Notes: generated by a model not told the origin, from the sequence alone. Counted from the first letter of the stretch, positions 41,743 through 50,225 are shown. The stretch is 53,020 nt of DNA from JBAQMG01 sp049302575 (GCA_049302575.1 JBAQMG010000128.1:1-53020), one strand, 5' to 3'. A program made the numbers and translations.

Positions 41743-42756
41743 TTGCATAAACATTGGATAAAGGTGCTTGTTGTTCTAGGTATTTTATTGATAGTGTTCC
41801 TCCTGACAGCACGCTATTATGTTGCAGTTGCCAAAAATGCCAAACCAACAGCTACACAAACTAAGGCATCTCAAGCATTAAGTGATTCAAATGAATGTAC
41901 CCAGTGTCACGAAATGAAACCGGAAGTGCTGACTTGGCAGATTAGTGCCCATGACAAATTTGCTTGCACAGTCTGTCACGTCAATAAAAAGGCATCAGAT
42001 TATGTAGGGAAACACCAAAGTCAAGCATTTACTTTTCCTATAAAATCAAATGAACCTATCCCTAATTCTGTCTGTCTCCAGTGTCACTCATCAAATCGCG
42101 TGACTTCTCCGTCGGGTGACTTAAAAATCCCTCATGATAAGCACCTTAATGCTGGACTTTTGTGTGTAACTTGCCATTTCGGTGTGGTACACGGAAAAAT
42201 TGCTGAACGAGATTTATCGGGAGTTGTGGATGTTAATAACTTTGATGTCTGGACTCCAGACGTTGCCAAAAAAGTAGCTACTTCAGCCTATATCAGACCC
42301 AGTATGTGGACGTGCATCGATTGCCATAAAAAAGCGAACGTTACACGGCAATGTGGCGCTTGTCATACAACAATACCGACCTTGCCCTCACACGACAAGG
42401 CGAATTGGAAATCTGATCATGGAATAATTGCCAGACAAGATATCGGAGTATGCATTAATTGTCATGCCACACCAGATCAACCAAATTTCGTCTCGCCGAG
42501 CACAGGGGACAAAGCCGCTGATTTTGCACGTGCTCAGGTATTTTGCTATTCGTGTCATCTCCAAAGACCGCAAATGCATGAAAAGTCTATGATTCCGATT
42601 CATCCGAAGTTAATTGTAAAGCGGGGAGGCACCTCAAGTTGCCTAACCTGTCATGACGCTAATCAGCCCAAGCCGGAAGAAAAAGTGGTAAAATTCTATT
42701 GTAATCAGTGTCACTGGGATAAAATTGAGGATTCTGTAGCGAAGCCAAAGGAGTAA
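41743..42756 (+). CDS. Membrane-anchored decaheme cytochrome c, NapC/NirT-like N-terminus
   Basis: 337 residues. An N-terminal transmembrane helix (about 5-27) precedes ten CxxCH sites: CTQCH, CTVCH, CLQCH, CVTCH, CIDCH, CGACH, CINCH, CYSCH, CLTCH and CNQCH. The first two sit in a NapC/NirT-like setting (CTQCHEMKPEVLTWQISAH). NapC-type proteins oxidise menaquinol and hand electrons to an outside reductase. Here six extra hemes follow in one chain, so it may be carrier and terminal reductase at once. TTG 41743 follows AGGAGGTGAGGAG. A strong terminator follows. Confidence 0.85.
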   Translation: MHKHWIKVLVVLGILLIVFLLTARYYVAVAKNAKPTATQTKASQALSDSNECTQCHEMKPEVLTWQISAHDKFACTVCHVNKKASDYVGKHQSQAFTFPIKSNEPIPNSVCLQCHSSNRVTSPSGDLKIPHDKHLNAGLLCVTCHFGVVHGKIAERDLSGVVDVNNFDVWTPDVAKKVATSAYIRPSMWTCIDCHKKANVTRQCGACHTTIPTLPSHDKANWKSDHGIIARQDIGVCINCHATPDQPNFVSPSTGDKAADFARAQVFCYSCHLQRPQMHEKSMIPIHPKLIVKRGGTSSCLTCHDANQPKPEEKVVKFYCNQCHWDKIEDSVAKPKE

Positions 42757-43065
42757 GGCTGATCTCGAGATCAGGATCAATCAAAGACGCTTTAAAGGAA
42801 GCTAGTTAAGATGTTCGCAGGATCATCTTAGCTAGCTTTTTGGCATATTAGAAAATGCTATATCAAGGAAGGGGTAGTGTTCACTATCAGAGCTCCTATT
42901 AGGCCAAGCGGCTCCACGGATGAATGAAAATGGATCAAAAATATATATTAGCAGGATTTTGCAGCCTGTGAAACGAAATTAAATGAATTAGACATTAAGT
43001 TATGAGTTTTAACTTTATGGTTAAAATAGTCAAATAATACGGGTAAAGAAAGATAGGAGGGGAAC
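42757..43065. other. Intergenic region between the cytochrome cluster and nudF
   Basis: It holds the terminator at 42799-42841 and a 16-nt sequence (42839-42854) repeated exactly at 49914-49929. No gene and no clear promoter are seen in the remainder. Confidence 0.5.
42799..42841 (+). terminator. Intrinsic terminator of the cytochrome cluster
   Basis: AAGCTAGTTAAGATG pairs with CATCTTAGCTAGCTT (one mismatch), loop of 10 nt, followed by a T-run. Confidence 0.82.
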
Positions 43066-43602
43066 ATGGTAAAGAAAGATTTTCGTGAGGAATGCCTTGG
43101 TCAAGAATTAATATTTGAGGGGCGAATGATTAGTTTACAAAGGGATACAGTTTCTCTGCCCAACGGTCAGCAAACTACACGTGAGATCATTAAGCATCCT
43201 GGGGCGGTGGCTGTTGTGGCCATTAAAGATGGCGGAATGTTTTTAGTAAGACAATATCGCTATGCTATCAAAAGTGATTTGCTGGAGATTCCAGCTGGAA
43301 AGCTCGATGCAGGTGAAGTACCTATCGACTCTGCCCAGCGTGAATTGAGAGAAGAGACGGGTTATCGTGGAGATTTGACTCATTTGGGAACCTTTTATTC
43401 AACACCGGGGTTCTCGGATGAAACTATGCATCTTTTTTTGGCTACTAATTTAGTATGGGATCCGCTAAGCCAGGATGAAGATGAATTCTTGGAAGTCGAA
43501 GTTATTCCTTGGCAACAAGCGCTTGAAATGGCTGAAAATGGTGAATTTCAAGATGCAAAGACAGTTCTCGGGATACTCCTGGTTCAGGGTAGACTCGGTT
43601 GA
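43066..43602 (+). CDS. nudF: ADP-ribose pyrophosphatase, Nudix family
   Basis: 178 residues. The Nudix box is complete (GKLDAGE, 7 residues, RELREETGY; about residues 80-100). The N-terminal strand-rich part and the segment AVAVVAIKDGGMFLVRQYR match the ADP-ribose group. It hydrolyses ADP-ribose to AMP and ribose phosphate. ATG with AGGAGGGG upstream. It lies before spoIIM as in B. subtilis and Clostridia. Confidence 0.92.
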   Translation: MVKKDFREECLGQELIFEGRMISLQRDTVSLPNGQQTTREIIKHPGAVAVVAIKDGGMFLVRQYRYAIKSDLLEIPAGKLDAGEVPIDSAQRELREETGYRGDLTHLGTFYSTPGFSDETMHLFLATNLVWDPLSQDEDEFLEVEVIPWQQALEMAENGEFQDAKTVLGILLVQGRLG

Positions 43603-43637
43603 TTTTGAGGCAGATGGTGGCAGGATTTTTGGTAGCG

Positions 43638-43652
43638 TTGTGGACATACATT
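43638..43652 (+). promoter_or_regulatory. Candidate sigma-E -10 element upstream of spoIIM
   Basis: CATACATT (43645-43652) matches the sigma-E -10 consensus CATACAnT, about 54 nt before the spoIIM start. The -35 region (GGATTTTT, 14 nt upstream) is only a partial match. spoIIM is sigma-E dependent in B. subtilis. Confidence 0.35.
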
Positions 43653-43705
43653 CCCACCCACTGGAATAGATTTCTAAGGGATCTTTTCATGGGGGGAATG
43701 GGATA

Positions 43706-44305
43706 ATGTGGAGAAGTCTCTGGGACCATGTTCGTCAATATTGGCTGATTTATTTAACCCTTGCCAGTGTTTATATAGTAGGCGTAGTTTTTGGAACAGT
43801 TGGGGTTGGGGCTTTAGGAAGTACTGAAAGTACACAATTAGGCAAGTTTTTGGATTCACTACTTTCTAGTCAACCCAAAGCACCAGATCTGCAATTTCTT
43901 CAGCTTCTAGCAAGGGATACTTTTGTGATGATGGCAGCTATTTGGATTCTTGGTTTAACTGTCATTGGTACCCCTTTAATCTACTTTATAGTTTTTACGC
44001 GCGGTTTCATTTTAGGTTTTACAGTCAGTTTTTTCATTCAACTTAAAGGATTATTTGGTCTAGGTTTAGTTTTGACGACTGTGCTCCTTCCTTCTTTGCT
44101 GGCAATACCACTTTTGCTTCTAGGAGCGGGAACTGCAACCATTTTCTCGTTTCTCCTTTTAAGAGGACGTACCAATGGGGAGTCATTACGTAGAGAATTC
44201 GTTTATTATACCGCTGCGGCGACTTTAGTTACTTTAGGTGCCGTTCTAGTCGGAGTAACCCAGGGATATTTTTCTTTGTTAGGGGCACATTTATTTAAAC
44301 TCTGA
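43706..44305 (+). CDS. spoIIM: Stage II sporulation protein M
   Basis: 199 residues. Five transmembrane helices and the typical region IYFIVFTRGFILGFTVSFFI. Part of the SpoIIDMP engulfment complex in the mother-cell membrane, which remodels septal peptidoglycan. The SpoIID and SpoIIP partners are not in this window. ATG follows GGGGGG. Possible sigma-E promoter just upstream. Confidence 0.93.
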   Translation: MWRSLWDHVRQYWLIYLTLASVYIVGVVFGTVGVGALGSTESTQLGKFLDSLLSSQPKAPDLQFLQLLARDTFVMMAAIWILGLTVIGTPLIYFIVFTRGFILGFTVSFFIQLKGLFGLGLVLTTVLLPSLLAIPLLLLGAGTATIFSFLLLRGRTNGESLRREFVYYTAAATLVTLGAVLVGVTQGYFSLLGAHLFKL

Positions 44306-44356
44306 AATTTGGTTCACTACAAGTGTAACATTCTGAAGATGGGGGCTTAAAGCATC

Positions 44357-45472
44357 ATGATTATTGGAGTACCAAAAGAGATTAAAAATAATGAAAACCG
44401 TGTCGCTATTACACCAGCTGGAGCACACGATTTTGTACAGGCGGGACACCAAGTTATTATTGAAAAGTCTGCTGGAGTTTCTAGTGGGATTCTCGATACA
44501 GAGTATATCGATGCTGGGGCACAGATCTTGGAAACAGTGGCAGAGGTCTGGGGCGCGGATATGATTATTAAAGTTAAAGAGCCTTTAGCGGCAGAATATA
44601 ATTTCTTCAAAGAAGGGCAGATCCTCTTTACTTATCTGCATTTAGCAAGAGAGCTGGAATTAACAAAAGCCTTAATGGAAAAGAAAGTTGTCGGTATTGC
44701 TTATGAGACGATCCAACTGGACAATGGTTCTTTACCCTTGCTTGTTCCGATGAGCGAGGTCGCCGGACGGATGGCAGTGCAAATTGGAGCACATTTTTTA
44801 GAAAAAATGTTTGGTGGCAAGGGGGTTCTATTGGGTGGGGTACCAGGGGTGCTCCCGGCGAAGGTAACTATTATCGGTGGCGGTATTGTAGGGACCAATG
44901 CTGCTAAGCTGGCCTTAGGTATGGGAGCAGAGGTTACAATTATTGAGAAAAATGCCCAAAGATTACGTGAACTTGATGACCTTTTTGGTGGTCATGTCAA
45001 AACACTTATGTCTAATACTTATAATATTGCGGCGAGTGTGGCTCAAGCTGATCTTTTGATTGGAGCAGTTTTAATTCCAGGGGCCCGAGCACCACACTTA
45101 GTTAAAGAAGAAATGGTTAAAGGTATGATTCCAGGAAGTGTCATTGTTGATGTTGCGATCGACCAAGGCGGAAGTATTGAAACGATCGATAGGGTAACGA
45201 CCCACAGTGATCCAACGTTTGAAAAATATGGAGTCATCCATTACAGTGTAGCTAATATACCAGGCGCTGTTGCCCGTACTTCAACCTTTGCACTTACAAA
45301 TGTGACTTTAGGATATGGTTTAGAAATAGCCAATAAAGGCTATTTAAGGGCAATTCAAGAAAATCGCGCCCTTCGTAAAGGTATGAATGTTGTCAATGGG
45401 AAGTTAACCTATAAGGCTGTGGCCCAGTCTCTAAATATTGCCTATACTTCACTGGAAGAAGCACTACTTTAG
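44357..45472 (+). CDS. ald: Alanine dehydrogenase
   Basis: 371 residues, the usual length. It opens MIIGVPKEIKNNENRVAITP; the nucleotide-binding loop TIIGGGIVGTNAAKLALGMG lies near residue 172. Catalytic Lys (IKVKEPL, near 75) and His (TYLHLA, near 96) are present. It interconverts L-alanine and pyruvate with NAD, which helps supply pyruvate in sporulating or amino-acid-using cells. SD GGGGG. A heptamer array follows directly. Confidence 0.97.
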   Translation: MIIGVPKEIKNNENRVAITPAGAHDFVQAGHQVIIEKSAGVSSGILDTEYIDAGAQILETVAEVWGADMIIKVKEPLAAEYNFFKEGQILFTYLHLARELELTKALMEKKVVGIAYETIQLDNGSLPLLVPMSEVAGRMAVQIGAHFLEKMFGGKGVLLGGVPGVLPAKVTIIGGGIVGTNAAKLALGMGAEVTIIEKNAQRLRELDDLFGGHVKTLMSNTYNIAASVAQADLLIGAVLIPGARAPHLVKEEMVKGMIPGSVIVDVAIDQGGSIETIDRVTTHSDPTFEKYGVIHYSVANIPGAVARTSTFALTNVTLGYGLEIANKGYLRAIQENRALRKGMNVVNGKLTYKAVAQSLNIAYTSLEEALL

Positions 45473-45478
45473 ACTAAG

Positions 45479-45576
45479 GCATAATGCATAATGCACAATT
45501 ATGAATTAATTGTAATGCAATCTCCAACCTAGATCTAATCTCGAACCTAGCCTCTAACTTCTGACTTCTGAATATC
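45479..45576. repeat. Heptamer array after ald, about 14 units
   Basis: GCATAAT (twice), GCACAAT, then CGAACCT, AGCCTCT, AACTTCT and GACTTCT in continuous 7-nt phase. The right half is the reverse complement type of the AGAAGTC array between spoIIIAA and spoIIIAB. Confidence 0.72.
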
Positions 45577-45606
45577 ATGCATACGTTTAAGTATGGGGGT
45601 GGGCAT

Positions 45607-45837
45607 ATGCGAAGGAAAAATTGGTGGGTAATTTTTCAATACATAGGGCGCGTTTTGATACTGTTAGTGTTATTAACTTTACTTATACCTAAATTGGCAG
45701 CCGTTTGCAATATTTGGATTTCTTCAATCATCCGAGATGAACAAAGACCGAATGGAAATCCAATGCGAGTTGAAATTCCACCTTGGAAAGACAGGTTTGT
45801 TGTACGTATTATCAACGACGGGGAGAAGGAATACTAA
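45607..45837 (+). CDS. YqzK-like small membrane protein (DUF4227)
   Basis: 76 residues. One transmembrane helix (about 8-30), then a short outside segment ending PWKDRFVVRIINDGEKEY. Size, topology and location immediately upstream of xerD match YqzK/DUF4227 of Bacilli. Function unknown. ATG 45607 lies after GGGGGTGGG; the frame is open back to 45577 without a site. Confidence 0.65.
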   Translation: MRRKNWWVIFQYIGRVLILLVLLTLLIPKLAAVCNIWISSIIRDEQRPNGNPMRVEIPPWKDRFVVRIINDGEKEY

Positions 45838-45886
45838 AGCTTTAAAATAATCGCAGGGAAAATTCCCCTTGGTGTAGAATATTATA

Positions 45887-45977
45887 CGAGGCGCGATGCT
45901 CGAAGGTTGTATCTCGGTGCGCGATGCACGAGGTACGAGATACGAACACTCGTCGTCCTCTCGAACCTCGAACTTCG
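45887..45977. repeat. Heptamer array upstream of xerD, 13 units
   Basis: CGAGGCG, CGATGCT, CGAAGGT and later CGATGCA, CGAGGTA, CGAGATA, CGAACAC run in one orientation. TCGTCGT, CCTCTCG, AACCTCG and AACTTCG then run in the other, all in 7-nt phase. The array opens a false N-terminal extension to XerD. Confidence 0.8.
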
Positions 45978-45994
45978 CCGTGGGGGGTATGGTT

Positions 45995-46894
45995 ATGATT
46001 TTCGCAAATAATCTTGAGATAAGTCGGTATCTAACTTATCTCAAAGTGGAACGGGGACTAGCTGAAAATACTTGTCAAGCTTATGATCGAGATTTGCGAT
46101 TTCTTAGGCTTTTTCTCGCTGAGCGTGAAAAGAATCTCCTAAATTGTGAGGCAAATGATCTTTTTTTATTTGTTCTATATTTAAAAGAACAGGGAAAGGC
46201 GGCTCGAAGTATAGCCCGTAATACAGCATCCATAAAGGGTTTGTTCGATTTTCTAGTGGTTGAAGGGTATAGAAAAGACGATCCCACCGGATATTTGACA
46301 CACCCACGTTTGGGTCAAGCTCTACCTAAAGTTTTATCTGAACCGACGATGGACAAACTATTAGATAACTCCGAAGACCAATCAGACCTCAAAATTAGGA
46401 ATCGGGCTATTATTGAAGTTTTGTATAGTTGTGGCTTAAGGGTCTCGGAACTGCTCGGCTTGCGTTTAACAGATATCTCTTTAGATGCTGGGTATGTTCG
46501 CTGTATAGGTAAAGGGAGTAAAGAGCGAATTGTTCCGTTAGGAGAGCTGGCCATCCAAGCTGTGAGAGACTATTTAAAGGGCCCCCAGCAACGCTTAGCC
46601 GGAAAAAAACCTTCAGATGTCCTTTTCTTAAACTCGCGGGGGCATCAAATGACAAGGCAAGGATATTGGCAAATTCTTAAACAATGGGCTCGTGAACATG
46701 GTGTAAAACAGAATATTTCCCCTCATATATTACGACATTCTTTTGCAACTCATTTATTAGACCATGGAGCAGATTTGCGTTCTGTACAAGAATTGCTGGG
46801 ACATTCAGATATTTCTACGACTCAAATTTATACCCATTTGACTCGAAATAGAATCCTAGACGTATTTAATAAGGCCCATCCCCGTGCGAAATAG
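45995..46894 (+). CDS. xerD: Site-specific tyrosine recombinase XerD
   Basis: 299 residues. An N-terminal SAM-like DNA-binding domain is followed by the catalytic domain with all active residues: Arg near 148 (CGLRVSELLGL), His-xx-Arg near 244-247 (HILRHSFATHLL), His near 270 (LLGHSDIS) and Tyr near 280 (IYTHLT). It resolves chromosome dimers at dif. ATG 45995 has GGGGGG 7 nt upstream. The frame extends to 45896 only through the heptamer array, giving residues foreign to the family. Confidence 0.94.
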   Translation: MIFANNLEISRYLTYLKVERGLAENTCQAYDRDLRFLRLFLAEREKNLLNCEANDLFLFVLYLKEQGKAARSIARNTASIKGLFDFLVVEGYRKDDPTGYLTHPRLGQALPKVLSEPTMDKLLDNSEDQSDLKIRNRAIIEVLYSCGLRVSELLGLRLTDISLDAGYVRCIGKGSKERIVPLGELAIQAVRDYLKGPQQRLAGKKPSDVLFLNSRGHQMTRQGYWQILKQWAREHGVKQNISPHILRHSFATHLLDHGADLRSVQELLGHSDISTTQIYTHLTRNRILDVFNKAHPRAK

Positions 46895-46909
46895 GAGGAA
46901 ACGAGAAGG

Positions 46910-47611
46910 CTAATCGACAGTATTCAGTGCTATATTCATCATGTTCAAGAAGGTTTTTTCTCTATCCGCCGCAGACGATGATTCGTGAGTTATTAAATTG
47001 TCACTGACAGTCAGTATCGATAAAGCATTTACCTTGTATTTTGCCGCCAAGGTATATAAACCTGAGGTTTCCATTTCAACAGCTAGCACGCCAAATTTAG
47101 CCCACAATTTCCAGGCGTCAGGCTCATCGTCATAGAAGGTATCCGAGCTTAATATACTTCCTACGCTGATTGGAAGCTTGGCTTGGACTGCAAGGTTATA
47201 CGCCTTGAGTAGAAGCTTAAAACTTGCAGTAGGCGCAAAATCCAGATTGTTAAATCTTATTTTGTTGATGTTAGAATCTGTGGAGGCACTCATCGCAAGA
47301 ATGACATCTTTAAGATGAATACCCTCTTGCATAGAACCGCAAGTTCCTATTCTGATCAAGTTTTTTACGCCATATTCCGTGATTAGTTCATTAACATAAA
47401 TTGAGATTGAAGGAATACCCATGCCAGTGCCTTGAACTGAAAGCTTCTTTCCTTTGTAGGTGCCTGTAAATCCGTACATCCCCCTAATTTCATTGTAACA
47501 AGTCATATTTTCGAGAAAGTTTTCGGCGACAAACTTTGCTCTTAAAGGATCTCCGGGCAGTAGAATCGTTTCGGCAATAGCTCCTTTTTTAGCACTAATA
47601 TGTAGACTCAT
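46910..47611 (-). CDS. deoD: Purine nucleoside phosphorylase, DeoD type
   Basis: 233 residues. Hexameric-type phosphorylase. It opens SLHISAKKGAIAETILLPGDPLRAK (quoted here only in outline) and has the phosphate-site block IRIGTCGSM, the purine-site VEMETSGLY and the catalytic Asp in TVSDNL. It releases purine bases from (deoxy)ribonucleosides. ATG 47611 follows AAAGGGG; the open frame upstream runs through a short interspersed element and is not coding. Convergent with xerD and divergent from pdp, with which it forms a nucleoside-salvage pair. Confidence 0.93.
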   Translation of the reverse strand: MSLHISAKKGAIAETILLPGDPLRAKFVAENFLENMTCYNEIRGMYGFTGTYKGKKLSVQGTGMGIPSISIYVNELITEYGVKNLIRIGTCGSMQEGIHLKDVILAMSASTDSNINKIRFNNLDFAPTASFKLLLKAYNLAVQAKLPISVGSILSSDTFYDDEPDAWKLWAKFGVLAVEMETSGLYTLAAKYKVNALSILTVSDNLITHESSSAADREKTFLNMMNIALNTVD

Positions 47612-48011
47612 ATTAAAACCCCTTTCTTGCACGTATAGTTTAATACAAATGGTATCATTTTTAGGACGCCTTGTCATGTATATACTCGATAAAGAAAACT
47701 TGGCTGACGCCAAGCTTTAGCGAAGGAGACCGCCTTAGTTGCACCTATGCATCCATAAACTTACACTTTCTGATCTGCCGAAAAAGATTTGTAGTTTAAT
47801 ATCTTACCATACTACTGTCCGGTGTCACCTTTGAGCCTTATTGATCTCAAAGAAACATAAGATTATTTTCGCCAGCCATATAGTTGTTAACGTATATATG
47901 AGATGGAGGAAATTAGATTATAAAACTACAGAAAGTAATGCTTAAAACTATACTCCATCGCAGCTTGTATTTGCCGTAATTATAAACTTGTAGAGGGGAG
48001 AAGTGGTTTAT
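47612..48011. other. Divergent control region between deoD and pdp
   Basis: It contains the interspersed element at 47689-47760. Otherwise AT-rich, with no gene and no promoter pair I would commit to. Both salvage genes must be controlled from here. Confidence 0.5.
47689..47760 (-). repeat. Short interspersed element, copy B (about 72 nt)
   Basis: Read on the minus strand it starts GTTTATGGATGCATAGGTGC and ends with a CTTGGC/GCCAAG hairpin followed by TTTTCTTTAT. Both ends match copy A at 49937-50003, while the middle differs. Confidence 0.6.
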
Positions 48012-49313
48012 TTGAGAATGGTAGATGTTATTCAAAAGAAAAAACGTGGTGAGGATTTAACTGAAAATGAAATCAACTTTATTGTGCAAGGATATGTAAA
48101 TGAGGAAATTCCCGACTACCAGATGTCAGCATTTTTAATGGCTGTTTACTTTAAAGGTATGAATAAAAAGGAAATTGCTGACCTTACGTTAGCATTTGTA
48201 AATTCTGGAGATCAAAATGATTTATCAGCCATTCATGGGATTAAGGTTGACAAACATTCTTCTGGGGGAGTAGGAGATAAACTTAGTCTCGTCATTATCC
48301 CACTTGTTGCATCTGTAGGAGTACCCGTGGCAAAAATGTCTGGTAGAGGGTTAGGACATACTGGTGGTACAATTGACAAGTTGGAATCAATCGAAGGTTT
48401 CAAAACAGAATTAGATAGAAAAGAGTTTATTAACAATGTTAACACTTATAAAATGGCTATTGTCGGGCAGAGTGTTAATTTAACCCCGGCAGATAAGAAA
48501 ATCTATGCACTCAGAGATGTGACAGCAACAGTGGATAGTATACCTTTAATTGCGAGTAGTATTATGAGTAAAAAAATAGCCTCTGGTGCTGACTTTATAG
48601 TACTCGATGTCAAAGTAGGTTCTGGTGCATTTATGAAATCAGTTGACCAAGCAATTGAATTAGCTAGAACTATGGTTGAAATAGGAAAATCGTTAAATAG
48701 AAAAACAATTGCTGTAGTAACAGATATGAGTCAACCACTTGGACATGAAGTGGGAAATGCAAATGAAGTTAAAGAGGCAATTGAAATACTGAAGGGAAAT
48801 GGAACTGAGGATGAAACAACGATAGCTTTAACCCTAGCATCTTACATGACTGTTTTAGGAGAGGCTTTTAAAGATTTTGATACAGCGTACGATGAACTTA
48901 GTCGGATAATTAAATCTGGTATAGCCTTTGAAAAGTTTAAGGAGTTAGTACGAATTCAAGGAGGAAATCCGGAAGTTGTTGACAATCCCAAACTGCTTCC
49001 ACAAAGTAAATACCACATTGGGGTTAAATCTTCAGAGAACGGGTATGTTTCGGCTATTGATGCTGAAAGAATAGGAATTACTGCCATGTTACTAGGTGCT
49101 GGAAGAAAAAAGAAAGAGGATAGAATAGATTTCTCAGCAGGAGTTACTATGGCGAAAAAGGTTGGAGATAAAGTTAATCTAGGTGATGTTCTTTGTATTC
49201 TGCACACTAATCTTGAAGATCAGCAAGAAGCTAGTGAAATATCCAAAATGGCATATTCTTTTAGTGATATGAAGCCGAAACCTAGTAAGTACATTTACGA
49301 AGTAATACAATGA
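48012..49313 (+). CDS. pdp: Pyrimidine-nucleoside phosphorylase
   Basis: 433 residues. It opens RMVDVIQKKKRGEDLTENEI and contains the phosphate-binding block DKHSSGGVGDKLSL and the substrate block RGLGHTGGTIDKLES, followed by the C-terminal biotin-hook-like PYNP domain. It splits uridine, deoxyuridine and thymidine. TTG 48012 fits the family N-terminus; GTG 48003 is an alternative, with GAGGGGAG upstream. Codon use is more AT-rich (AGA, ATA) than in most neighbours, which may hint at separate acquisition together with deoD, but this is only an impression. Confidence 0.94.
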   Translation: MRMVDVIQKKKRGEDLTENEINFIVQGYVNEEIPDYQMSAFLMAVYFKGMNKKEIADLTLAFVNSGDQNDLSAIHGIKVDKHSSGGVGDKLSLVIIPLVASVGVPVAKMSGRGLGHTGGTIDKLESIEGFKTELDRKEFINNVNTYKMAIVGQSVNLTPADKKIYALRDVTATVDSIPLIASSIMSKKIASGADFIVLDVKVGSGAFMKSVDQAIELARTMVEIGKSLNRKTIAVVTDMSQPLGHEVGNANEVKEAIEILKGNGTEDETTIALTLASYMTVLGEAFKDFDTAYDELSRIIKSGIAFEKFKELVRIQGGNPEVVDNPKLLPQSKYHIGVKSSENGYVSAIDAERIGITAMLLGAGRKKKEDRIDFSAGVTMAKKVGDKVNLGDVLCILHTNLEDQQEASEISKMAYSFSDMKPKPSKYIYEVIQ

Positions 49314-49382
49314 ATCTAGTCTAGTTTTACCTTGACCGGCGTATGAATTCATTAAAATCATACCTACGGGGAGGTGCCTCTT

Positions 49383-49865
49383 ATGGTTCGGGAGAAGAAA
49401 ATTTGCTTAGCCGAGGAAATGACGACTGCTGATCGCTATGCTGTTTTAGGAAACGTTGAAAAGTTTTCCAAGCATAAACATGCTTGGAAAGTTTGGCGGG
49501 TTTTAAAAGAATTTAATTGTACCGTTTATCCCGTTGCCCAGAATCTAGCCCGTATAGAAGGTAACAAAGTCTACCCAGACTTGTTATCCTTACGGGATAA
49601 GGTAGATGTGGTTATTCCATGTTTACCTCCTGAACAACTTAGCACACTACTCCCTGAAACCCTAGCTGCCGGAGCCGAAAAAATTTGGTTTCAGACCCAA
49701 ACCTGGACGACAGAGTTTCATGACCTATGTCAGAGTGCAGGGATTATAGATATCCAAGGGTGTGTTTTGTTACATAAAAACTATAGTCTTCCTTTTGGTT
49801 ATATGAATCCTTGTTATTGGCACGGATTACGCAGTGTAAAAGTACCAGGAAGAAAAAGGTTATAG
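49383..49865 (+). CDS. CoA-binding domain protein (YccU-like)
   Basis: 160 residues. A Rossmann-like CoA_binding_2 domain: YAVLGNVEKFSKHKHAWKV near the start, VYPVAQNLARIEGNKVYPDL in the middle, and IWFQTQTWTTEFHDLC towards the end. Proteins of this type bind CoA or related nucleotides; their role is not established. The usual Gly-rich loop is replaced here by GNVEKFSKHKHA. ATG 49383 has GGGGAGGTG 7 nt upstream. A perfect terminator follows. Confidence 0.72.
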   Translation: MVREKKICLAEEMTTADRYAVLGNVEKFSKHKHAWKVWRVLKEFNCTVYPVAQNLARIEGNKVYPDLLSLRDKVDVVIPCLPPEQLSTLLPETLAAGAEKIWFQTQTWTTEFHDLCQSAGIIDIQGCVLLHKNYSLPFGYMNPCYWHGLRSVKVPGRKRL

Positions 49866-49906
49866 AAAAAGTGGTAGAAGACTTAAAAATCTTCTACCAC
49901 TTTTTC
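49865..49906 (+). terminator. Intrinsic terminator after the CoA-binding protein
   Basis: A perfect 17-bp stem (GAAAAAGTGGTAGAAGA and its complement) with an 8-nt loop, overlapping the stop codon; the 3' arm supplies the T-run. Confidence 0.85.
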
Positions 49907-49936
49907 GCTTTTCTTTGGCATATTAGAAAGTTAGGA

Positions 49937-50003
49937 GTTTGTGGGTGCATAAGTGCAACTAAAGCTTGCGCCAAAGGCTTGGTGCAAGCCGAGTTTTCTT
50001 TAT
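49937..50003 (+). repeat. Short interspersed element, copy A (67 nt)
   Basis: It starts GTTTGTGGGTGCATAAGTGC and has an 11-bp hairpin (GCTTGCGCCAA with TTGGTGCAAGC, loop AGGC) followed by TTTTCTTTAT. Shares both ends with copy B at 47689-47760 on the other strand. Confidence 0.6.
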
Positions 50004-50012
50004 ACCATAGAT

Positions 50013-50225
50013 CTATGAAACTTTGCGTTCCTCAACACCAAGAGCTTTAAGAATAATCTCCATTGGACAAAAACCAGTTAATGAAGAAATCATCAACATA
50101 ACTCCAACTAGTCCAGTGAAAAATAGCCAGTAGAGACTGAAAAAATGGGCTAAAAGTGTACTTCCTAAAACAAAGAATCCAGCAATCAATCGAATAAGAG
50201 AACCTTTACCATTGATACAATACAA
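50013..50225 (-). CDS. DUF2892-type small membrane protein
   Basis: 70 residues. Two transmembrane helices (about 12-28 and 32-52), then FCPMEIILKALGV. This is the layout of DUF2892 (YgaP-type membrane domain), in which the CP motif follows the second helix. The rhodanese domain of YgaP is absent. TTG 50225 is chosen because AAAAGGGGGG lies 5 nt upstream; the frame is open to 50267. It may take part in sulfur or redox handling, but nothing nearby supports this. Confidence 0.6.
   Translation of the reverse strand: MYCINGKGSLIRLIAGFFVLGSTLLAHFFSLYWLFFTGLVGVMLMISSLTGFCPMEIILKALGVEERKVS

Noticed and set aside
47612..47713. N-terminal extension of DeoD
   Set aside because: It runs through the short interspersed element and lacks a ribosome site, while ATG 47611 has AAAGGGG and matches the family start.
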